Part shown: positions 6,783 through 13,834 of the stretch, in pieces
Layout of the letters: each line of letters opens with the position of its first letter
Position numbering within the stretch: the first letter of the stretch is position 1
NCBI GenBank assembly: GCA_031283025.1
Contig: JAITCP010000001.1
Span: forward strand, 1-16,742
Source of the DNA: Spirochaetaceae bacterium
GTDB lineage: Bacteria; Spirochaetota; Spirochaetia; Treponematales; Breznakiellaceae
Length of the DNA: 16,742 nt
Direction of reading: 5' to 3'
Notes under the pieces: generated by a model
Told to the model about the DNA's origin: nothing
The model's input: only the letters and a program-made list of their open reading frames with translations
The model's database searches: none
Position numbers and translations under genes: made by a program

Positions 6783-7838
6783 GAAAAAAGTTGTTTGAAG
6801 CGTAAAAAAAGCCCCGGAAAGTGATTTTCTTGCCCTTTCCGCCGCTTGAATGCCGCTAAAAATACCAAAACAGGCTGAACCGGAACCGGAAAGGCCGGTA
6901 AAAACCGCTCCGGCATCCCGCAAGCCTGACAAGATGGCATTATACGCTTTTTTTTCCTGCTCCGTACCATGCCGCAGAAAAAGTTCCAAAAAGTCATTGT
7001 GAAAATTCCAGCTTTCCGGCTGTGCCCAGAAATCAGCGGCCACTCCCCATTCCCCAGCGACACTTCGGCTTGTTCTGTAAGCAGGGCAGTTACCGGGCCT
7101 GCGCCGTACCGCATTTTTAGAGAAAACACGCTCACCGGTTCGGGTGTAATGATTGGGCGTCCCCGGTTCTTCCCGCACCGTATCCAGTAGCGCAAATGCC
7201 GCACGAGTATCACTGGCAAAGCCGGGAAAGGCCAGAAGTACCCCCAGGGGCGGCGGCGGCGGCAGGGGTTTGATGTATTCACCCCGCCCCGTAACCAGGC
7301 AGGCGGGACTATCCCTCGGACCGGCAATCTGTACAAAAAAAGGAACATCACTTCCCAGTTGGGCGGCCAAATCCATAAGCGCTTTCCGTGAAAGGGGGGC
7401 TTTTCCGGTACTGCGGGGAAAGGCAAGAGAATTGAGGGCAAGCAGGGCGGCTGCCGCGTCAGAAGATCCCCCACCCAGCCCGGAACCGGGAGGAATACGT
7501 TTGACTAATTCCGCCGCCAGGCTGCCGGAAAAGCCCGTTTTAGCCCTAAAAAGCTCCGCAGCCCGGCAAACCAGATTGTTTTCCAACGGAATAGGGGGGG
7601 CGCGCAAGAGCCGGGAAAGTTCCGAAAACGGCCCTTCAGCCCTCATCACAAGGGGTGTACGCCCCTCCTCTTCCGGTAAGGGGGTAATTGTAAGAGTATC
7701 CGCAAAATCAAGGGCCGCAAAAATGCTTTCCAGTTCATGGAAGCCATCAGATCGTTTTTCTCCTACCCCCAGATGGATGTTGATTTTACAGGGCACCCGG
7801 AGGGTAATCCCCCCCCCCTTCCCGGTCGATTGAAACAT
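6771..7838 (-). CDS. ispE: 4-diphosphocytidyl-2-C-methyl-D-erythritol kinase IspE
   Basis: IspE is the GHMP kinase of the non-mevalonate isoprenoid pathway. It phosphorylates the 2-hydroxyl of CDP-methylerythritol. Visible are KIN (18-20), DGFHELES (31-38), the ATP loop IPPGSGLGGGSSDAAAAL (115-132), LGSDVPFF (161-168), FHNDFL (279-284) and the third motif GLSGSGSACFGIF (315-327). At 355 residues it is longer than the usual 280-300. The excess is an unconserved stretch at about 221-276 and an extended N-terminus. The ATG at 7838 has no ribosome binding site, and codons 7-10 (KGGG) are encoded in a run of ten G (7809-7818). A start further in, at ATT (7808) or GTG (7796), would give a more typical length before KIN. 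The gene is divergent from the acidic-protein gene. Confidence 0.93.
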   Translation of the reverse strand: MFQSTGKGGGITLRVPCKINIHLGVGEKRSDGFHELESIFAALDFADTLTITPLPEEEGRTPLVMRAEGPFSELSRLLRAPPIPLENNLVCRAAELFRAKTGFSGSLAAELVKRIPPGSGLGGGSSDAAAALLALNSLAFPRSTGKAPLSRKALMDLAAQLGSDVPFFVQIAGPRDSPACLVTGRGEYIKPLPPPPPLGVLLAFPGFASDTRAAFALLDTVREEPGTPNHYTRTGERVFSKNAVRRRPGNCPAYRTSRSVAGEWGVAADFWAQPESWNFHNDFLELFLRHGTEQEKKAYNAILSGLRDAGAVFTGLSGSGSACFGIFSGIQAAERARKSLSGAFFTLQTTFFLRS

Positions 7839-7850
7839 GAACTATTTTTT

Positions 7851-7856
7851 ATTATA
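7851..7856 (-). promoter_or_regulatory. Candidate -10 box of ispE
   Basis: A perfect TATAAT on the minus strand lies only 12 bases before the ispE ATG. No convincing -35 hexamer is seen at 16-18 bases. If used, the leader would be about six bases, consistent with the missing ribosome binding site. Confidence 0.4.
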
Positions 7857-7881
7857 TTCTTTACTAAATCAAGATTTACTC

Positions 7882-7911
7882 TTGACAGAACTGTATTTAC
7901 ACACTTATTGT
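7882..7911 (+). promoter_or_regulatory. Promoter of the acidic-protein gene
   Basis: A consensus -35 TTGACA (7882-7887) is followed after 18 bases by TATTGT (7906-7911). AAGGAGAGG precedes the ATG at 7932. The promoter faces away from that of ispE within a gap of 93 bases. Confidence 0.55.
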
Positions 7912-7931
7912 TCAAAGTAAAGGAGAGGTTA

Positions 7932-8193
<262 letters not shown>

Positions 8194-8195
<2 letters not shown>

Positions 8196-8221
8196 GGAAC
8201 CGCCGGTTAGGCACATTCCCT
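8194..8221 (+). terminator. Possible hairpin end of the acidic-protein transcript
   Basis: AGGGAA (8194-8199) pairs with TTCCCT (8216-8221), with an inner GCC/GGC stem (8202-8204, 8210-8212), starting at the stop codon. There is no U-run after it, so an intrinsic terminator is uncertain. Confidence 0.3.
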
Positions 8222-8288
8222 GGAAACAGCCGTGAATTATTGCGGATTTTAACGGAGTTTGGGAAGAATTTCCATATTTCGTGGGCCA

Positions 8289-8315
8289 TTTTCAAAACCC
8301 GGCGAGTTTTGAAAA
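8289..8315. repeat. Perfect 10-bp inverted repeat in the convergent gap
   Basis: TTTTCAAAAC (8289-8298) and GTTTTGAAAA (8306-8315) are exact reverse complements around CCGGCGA. Flanking GGGAAG (8261-8266) and CTTCCC (8318-8323) can extend the structure after a long bulge. It stands between the converging acidic-protein gene and rsfS and may serve both transcripts. Confidence 0.5.
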
Positions 8316-8339
8316 AGCTTCCCGTTATAATCCGATTAA

Positions 8340-8365
8340 TTCGTGTTAATTCGTGTCGTTCGTGG
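8340..8365. repeat. Short tandem words TTCGTGT/TTCGTGG
   Basis: TTCGTGT occurs at 8340-8346 and 8350-8356, and TTCGTGG at 8359-8365, a period of nine to ten bases. I recall similar wording in intergenic repeats of many bacteria. It resembles the arm of the tilS insertion (CCGTGGTTC). Confidence 0.45.
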
Positions 8366-8375
8366 TTGTGGTAAA

Positions 8376-8750
8376 TTAAGGGTAAATCTTCCCTGCGGAA
8401 AGCCACAGCTCTTCAAGTTCGTAAAATTCTCTGGTTTGAGCGCTCATAAGGTGTATTACCGCCATTCCCATGTCTATAAGTTCCCAGCCGCCGGAACTGC
8501 CGCTTTTGCGCCGTCCCCCGTAGATGGCGAGCCCTTCTTGACCGGCATAGTCGTTGATATGGCGCAAAAGCCCTTCCAGGTGGGCATTGCTGGTTACTGT
8601 AGCGATAACAAAAAAGTCAGTCCAGCTATGGAGTTCCCTCAGGTCTAAAGCAATTACATCGCCCCCCTTATGGTCTTCCAGTAACGCGCAAATAGCCCGT
8701 ACTTCCCCTATACCGGGAGCCCGCTCAGTTTCCTGTAACAATCCGTCCAT
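8376..8750 (-). CDS. rsfS: Ribosome silencing factor RsfS
   Basis: RsfS (DUF143/Iojap) binds ribosomal protein L14 and blocks subunit joining when nutrients are scarce. The 124 residues show the family pattern: LLEDHKGGDVIALDLRELHSWTDFFVIATVTSNAHLEGL and GGWELIDMGMAVIHLMSAQTREFYELEELW. The ATG at 8750 has AAAGGA upstream and lies 26 bases inside the end of the LCP gene. In Bacillus and many others it follows nadD-yqeK directly; here the LCP gene lies between. Confidence 0.94.
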   Translation of the reverse strand: MDGLLQETERAPGIGEVRAICALLEDHKGGDVIALDLRELHSWTDFFVIATVTSNAHLEGLLRHINDYAGQEGLAIYGGRRKSGSSGGWELIDMGMAVIHLMSAQTREFYELEELWLSAGKIYP

Positions 8751-9948
8751 TAAAATCCTTTCCGATAATCAAGGTAAAGTCCGCCCGGTATTCGGGAGAA
8801 CGGGAGGCAGCGCCCGCTTCAAGTTCATCATCAGGAAGCCGCATCTCATACCGTATTTTACTACACTGTATTACTGCGGCAAAACTGGCCGCCACGTCCT
8901 CCAGCCCCGTTCTGTCTACAACTTCTGTGGCCGCATAATCATTCTTGTCCGCGTTACGGATGGCAATCACGTCATAATTAAAGCCTCGAATCAGATCCGC
9001 CGTCCGCGAGGCCAGGCCGGTTACATTCGTCCCGTTGAGAATTTCCACGGTAAAAACCCGTTCCAAGAGCGTTCCCTGGGTTTTCTGGGCAAGGCTCCGC
9101 TGGGCCTGTCGTACCACATCCTTGATCACCGTACCATCATAGTAAGGCATAAGAAGCTGCTGGCCCGACACTTCACGGAATGTTCCGGCCACAGGCTGTA
9201 TGCTTATCCGGTCAACGTCCAGGGCATAAAGAGACTCAAAAAGCCGCCGCCGGGCAAGCTGGTTCATGCTGGTTTTCAGAAGGGGGTAAAAATGCCGGGC
9301 AATGGCAGGGTTTTTAAGGCTGGAACTGTTTTCTCCCAAGCTTTTCAACAGCCCCAGGAAGAACCGTTCCCGCCTAAAGCTTATATCGTTTCTGTCCTCC
9401 TCAGGAAGCTCAAAAAGTATGTACTGCGTTCCCTTATCGCCGTCCAGCCTGGAAGTTCCTGAAGGAAAGAGTATCGGCTCCGGTTCATAAATTTCTATGG
9501 GGTACGGAATAAAAATCTCCACCCCGCCTATGGCGTCAATTGTTTTTAACAATTTTTCCGTTTCAAAAACCACCGAATAGCCGATGGGAAGCTCCAGAAG
9601 ATCTTCTATTTCGGTTTTATAGGCATCTGTGCTTCCGGAATGGTAAACCGAATCAAGCCGGTCCACCCGGTCTGCCGTTTTAAGGATGCGCCCCGTATCG
9701 CCGGGAATGGAGATAACGGACGCGCGGTTGTTCATGGGGGAAAACATCATCACATAGGTACTTAAGGGAGTTCCGCCGCCTTCAAAAACAAAAAGAATAT
9801 TGAGTACGTCATCGCCCCTTAAGGCTTCGTCAATGGGGTCGGCCCGGAGTACGTTGAGAGAAAAAAGGACTCCCCCGCCCAAAATCAGCACCATAGCCAA
9901 AAGGAGAAAAATGCTAACATCAACCTTGTAATTAGCGGTTCTTTTCAT
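8725..9948 (-). CDS. Divergent LytR-CpsA-Psr (LCP) protein with LytR_C domain
   Basis: The 407-residue protein has a short cytoplasmic N-terminus, one membrane segment (about 11-33), an LCP domain (about 46-250) and a LytR C-terminal domain (VEILNGTNVTGLASRTADLI, from 301). LCP enzymes transfer undecaprenyl-linked polymers to peptidoglycan. Here several usual arginines are missing: the ISIPRDT motif reads ISIPGDT (80-85), the preceding R-x-D-S/T motif is absent (STYVMMFSP), and the YxRxR region reads YILFEL. The later R-x-x-R survives as FRRERF (191-196). It may therefore bind lipid-linked substrates or act structurally rather than catalyse transfer. This is inference. The start at 9948 overlaps the nadD-yqeK stop by four bases (ATGA), with GAGG upstream. 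Confidence 0.85.
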   Translation of the reverse strand: MKRTANYKVDVSIFLLLAMVLILGGGVLFSLNVLRADPIDEALRGDDVLNILFVFEGGGTPLSTYVMMFSPMNNRASVISIPGDTGRILKTADRVDRLDSVYHSGSTDAYKTEIEDLLELPIGYSVVFETEKLLKTIDAIGGVEIFIPYPIEIYEPEPILFPSGTSRLDGDKGTQYILFELPEEDRNDISFRRERFFLGLLKSLGENSSSLKNPAIARHFYPLLKTSMNQLARRRLFESLYALDVDRISIQPVAGTFREVSGQQLLMPYYDGTVIKDVVRQAQRSLAQKTQGTLLERVFTVEILNGTNVTGLASRTADLIRGFNYDVIAIRNADKNDYAATEVVDRTGLEDVAASFAAVIQCSKIRYEMRLPDDELEAGAASRSPEYRADFTLIIGKDFNGRIVTGN

Positions 9949-11255
9949 ATCTGTGCCTCACCGGGGGAAGCTTGTTTTCTTTCCGGTAAATCGCCTTCCA
10001 GTAAATCAAGGGTATCCGCTGCCGTTTCTATGCCTTCGCTTTGTAGCCACAAGACATTGTCTTTCAGAACGGCATGGAAAAGTTCTTCTAACCCATGATC
10101 CTCTTGAAGGGCCATCTCCCTGAATTCAGCCTGCTCATTGCCACGGGAGTATTCGATTTTATCGGCAACAAACACCGCCTTGGCCAGGCTTCCCATGCCG
10201 GCCTTTCCGGTGGTATGGTGCTCAACAGCTTCCAATACATCTTTATTATGTATGCCAAAGCGCTCCCGCAGCAATACCGCCGCAGCCCTGCCGTGGGAAA
10301 GCCCCGGTTCCCGTGGTTTTGCCATATCATGGGCAACTCCCGCAAGATACGCCGCATTGCCGTCCAGACCATACCGGAAAGCGATGTCACGGGCCAGGAG
10401 GGCGGTATTCCGGGAATGAATAAAACGTTTTGAAGAAAGACATTCCCGTGCGGCATCTTCCACTCTGGCAATGATCCGGGCATAGTCATTCCGCTCCGGC
10501 TTACTCACACCGTAAAGGCCCCGTTCTTCAATTATATGCCGCGCTCCCCGTGGAACCAGATAGCGCCATGCCTTGCCGGCGGCAATCCGCTCCCGAATCA
10601 TCTCCGACGAAATGTCTATTACCTCGTTGTTGAGCATTGTATGGGGAAAGGGCCACGCCTCCCCGGCGCCTGCTTCCCCGGCGCTCGCCGTCTCGGCACC
10701 CGCCGTCTCGGCGCCGACTCCCTGAACCATACGCCGGGCAATGATAATGTCCGCAATCCGGGCAACTTCCTCCGCATCCTTCCATTTGGAAAAGTCCGCT
10801 GCCAGATCATCCCCCAGGACAAGAGCGGGCTTGCCTTCCGGACGGTAGCGGGCGATAATTTCCTTAAGCGTATCAACGGTATAGGAAACTCCCCCCCGGC
10901 GCAGTTCCAGATCGTCTACGGCAATGCGGGAGTCTCCGGTGATGGAAGCGAGGATCATGTCCAGCCTGTCGGCGCCTTCAGCCATACGCGTTATTTTTAT
11001 ATCCGGATATTTTTCACGCAAAGGCGCAGAGCTGCCCTTTATATATTCCTTTACGTCTGCGTGAGAAAATCGGGAGTGAGTTTCCCTAGAGGATTTCTGA
11101 GTGTCGTCCGGCACGCCTGGCACTTTAAAGGGAGAAATATTGGCGGGCACGAGGAGCAGCCGGTCATAACGAAAGGCCGCCAGCACGGATTCGGCAAGGT
11201 GCAGGTGGCCCAGGTGAACGGGGTTAAAGCTACCTCCCAAAACGGCAAGTTTCAC
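9945..11255 (-). CDS. nadD: Fusion of nicotinate-nucleotide adenylyltransferase (NadD) and YqeK-type HD hydrolase
   Basis: Residues 1-250 are NadD, which makes deamido-NAD from nicotinate mononucleotide and ATP: GGSFNPVHLGHL (7-18), DDLELRRGGVSYTVDTL (114-130) and DISSEMIRERI (214-224), ending LVPRGARHIIEERGLYG. Residues about 256-420 are a YqeK domain (HD superfamily; the Bacillus protein is a diadenosine tetraphosphate hydrolase), with His280, the pair His309-Asp310 in AGVAHDMAK, HHTTG (346-350) and Asp365. Separate genes nadD and yqeK are usual; here they are one frame without stop. Two unusual parts lie in the NadD half: about 45 extra residues (49-94) before ADRLDMI, and a Gly-Ala-Glu repeat linker (181-200). 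The start is GTG, overlapping the obg stop by four bases (GTGA), with GGAAGGGGA before it. Confidence 0.93.
   Translation of the reverse strand: MKLAVLGGSFNPVHLGHLHLAESVLAAFRYDRLLLVPANISPFKVPGVPDDTQKSSRETHSRFSHADVKEYIKGSSAPLREKYPDIKITRMAEGADRLDMILASITGDSRIAVDDLELRRGGVSYTVDTLKEIIARYRPEGKPALVLGDDLAADFSKWKDAEEVARIADIIIARRMVQGVGAETAGAETASAGEAGAGEAWPFPHTMLNNEVIDISSEMIRERIAAGKAWRYLVPRGARHIIEERGLYGVSKPERNDYARIIARVEDAARECLSSKRFIHSRNTALLARDIAFRYGLDGNAAYLAGVAHDMAKPREPGLSHGRAAAVLLRERFGIHNKDVLEAVEHHTTGKAGMGSLAKAVFVADKIEYSRGNEQAEFREMALQEDHGLEELFHAVLKDNVLWLQSEGIETAADTLDLLEGDLPERKQASPGEAQI
10656..10715. repeat. Four 15-bp tandem repeats within nadD
   Basis: Four units of 15 bases (10656-10670, 10671-10685, 10686-10700, 10701-10715) differ at a few positions. 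They encode GAETA, GAETA, SAGEA and GAGEA in the NadD domain, just before the ISS motif region. Being multiples of three, unit gain or loss would keep the frame. Confidence 0.75.
11015..11063. repeat. Inverted words inside the extra segment of nadD
   Basis: CACGCA (11015-11020), preceded by TTTT, is the reverse complement of TGCGTG (11058-11063), followed by AGAAAA. CACGCAAAGGCGCAGAG (11015-11031) is a wording I recall from dispersed bacterial intergenic repeats. It lies within the 10974-11111 stretch of nadD that has no counterpart in ordinary NadD. The perfectly matched arms are short, so confidence is limited. Confidence 0.4.
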
Positions 11256-12364
11256 TCCCCTTCCACTCCTTTACCGCCGTTCTCACCCTCATCGCCGTCG
11301 CCCTGCTCCTCACCGCTATCCTGCCCCTCATCACTCTTGCCCGGTTCTTCATTCCCACCGCTGACCATCGCGCCGATTTTTCCGGCCAATTCTTTCAGCC
11401 CCTGGCCGGAAAATACAGAAATTCCCAAAACGGTTTCTTCCGGGTATTTGGCGGCGAGTTTTTCCAGCGCTTCCGCTGTTCCTTCCAGATCGCACTTGGA
11501 ACCGCAGATAATACGCTTTTTGGCGGTTAGTGCGGGGGAAAAATCTTCCAGTTCCCGGTATAAAACAGAAAAAGTGTCAAGGTACTTTACATCAGAAAGG
11601 TCGATAAGAAAAATCAGGGCCGCCGTCCGGGAAATATGCTTAAGGAAACGATGCCCCAGCCCCGCGCCATGGGATGCCCCCTCTATGAGCCCCGGTATAT
11701 CGGCAATAACGATGTCCCTGCCGTCCCAATCACCGCCGCGACTTCCCCCCAGGGTAAGAACCCCCAGGTTGGGGATTTTTGTGGTAAAGGGATAGGGGGC
11801 GATTTTGGGCCGGGCATTGGTTAAGTTGTCCAGAAGGGAGGACTTTCCCGCGTTAGGAAAACCCACAAGCCCCACGTCGGCTATGATCTGCAATTCTACC
11901 TTGAGGCGGCGGAAAGCGCCCTCCTTGCCCGGCAAAGCCCGGCGGGGGGCCTGGTTTACCGATGACTTAAAATGGACATTCCCCCAGCCGCCGTTCCCCC
12001 CGTTAAGGAACACAAAATCACCCCCCACGGCTCCTCCAAAATCCTGTATCACCTGATCCGTGTCCGGATCTTTCAAAACCGCTCCCGGGGGCAGGGGGAC
12101 AACTACATCCGCTCCGTTCCTGCCGTTTCGTTCCCGGCCCTCTCCGTCCCGTCCGTTCTCCGCCTTAAAACTATGCTTGTACCGCAAATGGGCCAGGGTG
12201 CGGAGGTTCCGGCGTATGGTAAAAACCACATCCCCCCCCCTGCCCCCGTCCCCGCCGGAGGGCCCGCCGCGAGGGACAAATTTTTCCCGCCGGAAGGCAA
12301 CGCAGCCGTTACCCCCTTTTCCTGAGGCGACTTCTATTATTGCTTCATCTGCAAATTGCTGCAC
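11252..12364 (-). CDS. obg: GTPase Obg/CgtA
   Basis: Obg is a ribosome-associated GTPase acting in large-subunit assembly and stress response. The 370 residues comprise the glycine-rich Obg fold (1-160, FADEAIIEVASGKGGNGCVAFRREKF split over 4-29), the G domain with G1 GFPNAGKSS (168-176), G2 around PFTT (192-195), G3 DIPG (222-225), G4 SKCD (289-292) where most GTPases have NKxD, and G5 SVFSGQG (316-322). The C-terminus is an acidic Gly/Glu/Asp-rich tail (about 335-370). The start is GTG; an in-frame TGA stands two codons before it and no ribosome binding site is visible, but the length matches the family. The usual neighbours rplU and rpmA are not upstream; instead there is a 208-base gap. 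A run of nine C on the plus strand (12232-12240) lies within the gene. Confidence 0.95.
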   Translation of the reverse strand: MQQFADEAIIEVASGKGGNGCVAFRREKFVPRGGPSGGDGGRGGDVVFTIRRNLRTLAHLRYKHSFKAENGRDGEGRERNGRNGADVVVPLPPGAVLKDPDTDQVIQDFGGAVGGDFVFLNGGNGGWGNVHFKSSVNQAPRRALPGKEGAFRRLKVELQIIADVGLVGFPNAGKSSLLDNLTNARPKIAPYPFTTKIPNLGVLTLGGSRGGDWDGRDIVIADIPGLIEGASHGAGLGHRFLKHISRTAALIFLIDLSDVKYLDTFSVLYRELEDFSPALTAKKRIICGSKCDLEGTAEALEKLAAKYPEETVLGISVFSGQGLKELAGKIGAMVSGGNEEPGKSDEGQDSGEEQGDGDEGENGGKGVEGE

Positions 12365-12551
12365 AATTCAAAAAATAGCAGAAAAACGCTGTTATAAATA
12401 CCCCGCCGCACCGGCATCCGGGTGTTTTTAACACTCCAGGAGAATATCACACGCAGCCCATGTTGTTCCTCCGCTTCCGGTTCACTTGCGGGGCGCTGAA
12501 GAAGTCTATCTGTTTTTCAGCGGTAATGGACGCGCTATTCAATCAGCGGTA

Positions 12552-12581
12552 AATCTCTAAAAACTGAAGTTTTTAGAGATT
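12552..12581. repeat. Perfect 13-bp inverted repeat overlapping the tlyC stop
   Basis: AATCTCTAAAAAC (12552-12564) and GTTTTTAGAGATT (12569-12581) are exact reverse complements around TGAA. The right arm contains the last codons and stop of tlyC (12573-12575). It shares its core with the palindrome at 793-826. The rest of the gap up to obg (12365-12551) holds only a 9-base direct repeat (CAGCGGTAA at 12518 and 12544) and no gene that I can support. Confidence 0.75.
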
Positions 12582-13343
12582 CCCATCATGCTGTACAATC
12601 TTTACCATACCTATCTTGGGGCCTTCCATGTTTTGAATAATAAATTCAATTCCCCGGTACAGAACTTTTTCATATTTAACAGGGATTTTTCCAAACAGGT
12701 CAAAAACAAAGCCTCCCAGGGTGTCGAATTCTTCAACGGGAAATTCTATGCCCAGTTCTTCGCCCAGGTCCTCCAGATTTACCCGCGCGTCGCAAAGCCA
12801 GACTCCTTCTCCAACAGAAAGGATGTCTTCCTGTTCGTTGTCAAATTCATCCTGTATGTCCCCGATAATCTGTTCCAGAATATTTTCCATGCAGATAATT
12901 CCCGACACTCCGCCGTACTCGTCCACTACCACGGCAATGTGAACACGGCGGCGGCGGAATTCCCGCAGCAGTTCGTGGATGCGCTTTGATTCGGGAACAA
13001 AGAAAGGCTTGCGGAGCAGTTCCTGTGCTTTCACCTCCCCGTTTTTTACCAGGGCTTTAAGGACATCCTTTGCATATAGTATGCCGGTTACCTTGTCAAC
13101 GGTATCTTCATATACGGGGAACCGGGAATGGCCGCTCTCCACGATGGCGGAAAGCAGTTCTTCCCGTGTTGCGGCGGCGGAGATAAACACGGTATCTATG
13201 CGGGGAACCATTACCTCGCGGGCGGCGGTATCTTCAAGTTCCACCACGCCCCGGATCATTTCCTGTTGATCCGAATCAAGGGAAGAAATTATTTTTTTAT
13301 CAATCGTTGGTTTTTTTGAGTCTGATTTTTTTGACAGTTTCAC
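12573..13343 (-). CDS. tlyC: TlyC/CorC-type CBS-domain protein (hemolysin C homologue)
   Basis: The 256-residue protein has two CBS domains (about 46-100, REVMVPRIDTVFI to VTGILYAKDVL; about 110-165, KPFFVPESKRIHELLREFRRR to GIICMENILEQIIGDI), then a CorC/HlyC domain (about 175-254, DARVNLEDLGEELGIEF to MVKIV). No DUF21 membrane domain is present, as in spirochaetal TlyC. Brachyspira TlyC was described as a hemolysin, but homologues elsewhere are linked to ion transport or matrix binding, so haemolysis should not be assumed. I prefer the GTG at 13343: AAGGAGG (13348-13354) lies four bases before it and it overlaps the ybeY stop as GTGA. The in-frame ATG at 13400 lies inside ybeY without comparable support. 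The stop lies in a palindrome. Confidence 0.9.
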   Translation of the reverse strand: MKLSKKSDSKKPTIDKKIISSLDSDQQEMIRGVVELEDTAAREVMVPRIDTVFISAAATREELLSAIVESGHSRFPVYEDTVDKVTGILYAKDVLKALVKNGEVKAQELLRKPFFVPESKRIHELLREFRRRRVHIAVVVDEYGGVSGIICMENILEQIIGDIQDEFDNEQEDILSVGEGVWLCDARVNLEDLGEELGIEFPVEEFDTLGGFVFDLFGKIPVKYEKVLYRGIEFIIQNMEGPKIGMVKIVQHDGNL

Positions 13344-13834
13344 CTGTCCTCCTTGCCTGTTATTATGGGGCCTGCCGGAAGTTCCGGTGAAAATTCCCAT
13401 GGGAATCCCGCCGAAATTTCGGCCAGCAGTTTTTCCTGAAGGGCCAGCATGGGCTCCTCCCTGCCATTGGAAGCATGATCCATTCCCCCAAGATGGAGAA
13501 TACCATGAAGGAGGAGCCTGCGTAACTCTTCGCCGGGGGGGACATTAAAGCGCAGCGCGTTCTCCGTAACCGTTTCCAGAGAAATAACAATGTCGCCGGG
13601 AAGAAAACGTTCCCCGGCGGATTCCCCCAGCGTAAAGGAAAGAACGTCAGTGGCTTCATCCCGGTTCCGGTACTGCCTGTTAAGGGAGCGGATTACTTCA
13701 TCGGAACAAAAAAGAAGGGAAAGTTCCCAATTATTTTTACCAAGCTTTTTCAGCGCCGCCTCTGCAAAGGCCGCTGCATCTTCCAGCCATAACGGGGGTT
13801 CTACCCCTTCCAGGCTGATTTCAACCCTGTTCAT
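13340..13834 (-). CDS. ybeY: Endoribonuclease YbeY
   Basis: YbeY is a zinc endoribonuclease implicated in 16S rRNA 3' maturation and ribosome quality control. The 164-residue protein has NRDEATDVLSF (57-67) and the zinc motif HGILHLGGMDH with His110, His114 and His120. The start at 13834 is preceded by AGGAAGAAG and lies 14 bases inside the end of the HD-phosphodiesterase gene. A longer reading to 13936 would add 34 residues without similarity. The phoH-pgpH-ybeY order is common in bacteria, but diacylglycerol kinase and era, often next, are replaced by tlyC. Confidence 0.96.
   Translation of the reverse strand: MNRVEISLEGVEPPLWLEDAAAFAEAALKKLGKNNWELSLLFCSDEVIRSLNRQYRNRDEATDVLSFTLGESAGERFLPGDIVISLETVTENALRFNVPPGEELRRLLLHGILHLGGMDHASNGREEPMLALQEKLLAEISAGFPWEFSPELPAGPIITGKEDR

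Noticed and set aside
8554..9462. 302-codon open frame on the plus strand opposite the LCP gene and rsfS
   Set aside because: Antisense shadow of two real overlapping genes; no start signals.
10536..11795. 419-codon open frame on the plus strand across nadD and obg
   Set aside because: It spans two well-identified genes on the other strand and resembles no protein; GC-rich codon structure makes such shadows.
12232..12240. Run of nine C in obg (and eight G at 14123-14130 in the HD phosphodiesterase gene) as phase-variation sites
   Set aside because: They are in the middle of conserved or essential coding regions, and switching would destroy the protein; I see no sign of regulation there.
12365..12572. 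Search for rplU or rpmA or a small RNA in the gap before obg
   Set aside because: No L21 or L27 motifs in any frame; only a palindrome and a 9-base direct repeat, so no gene is called.
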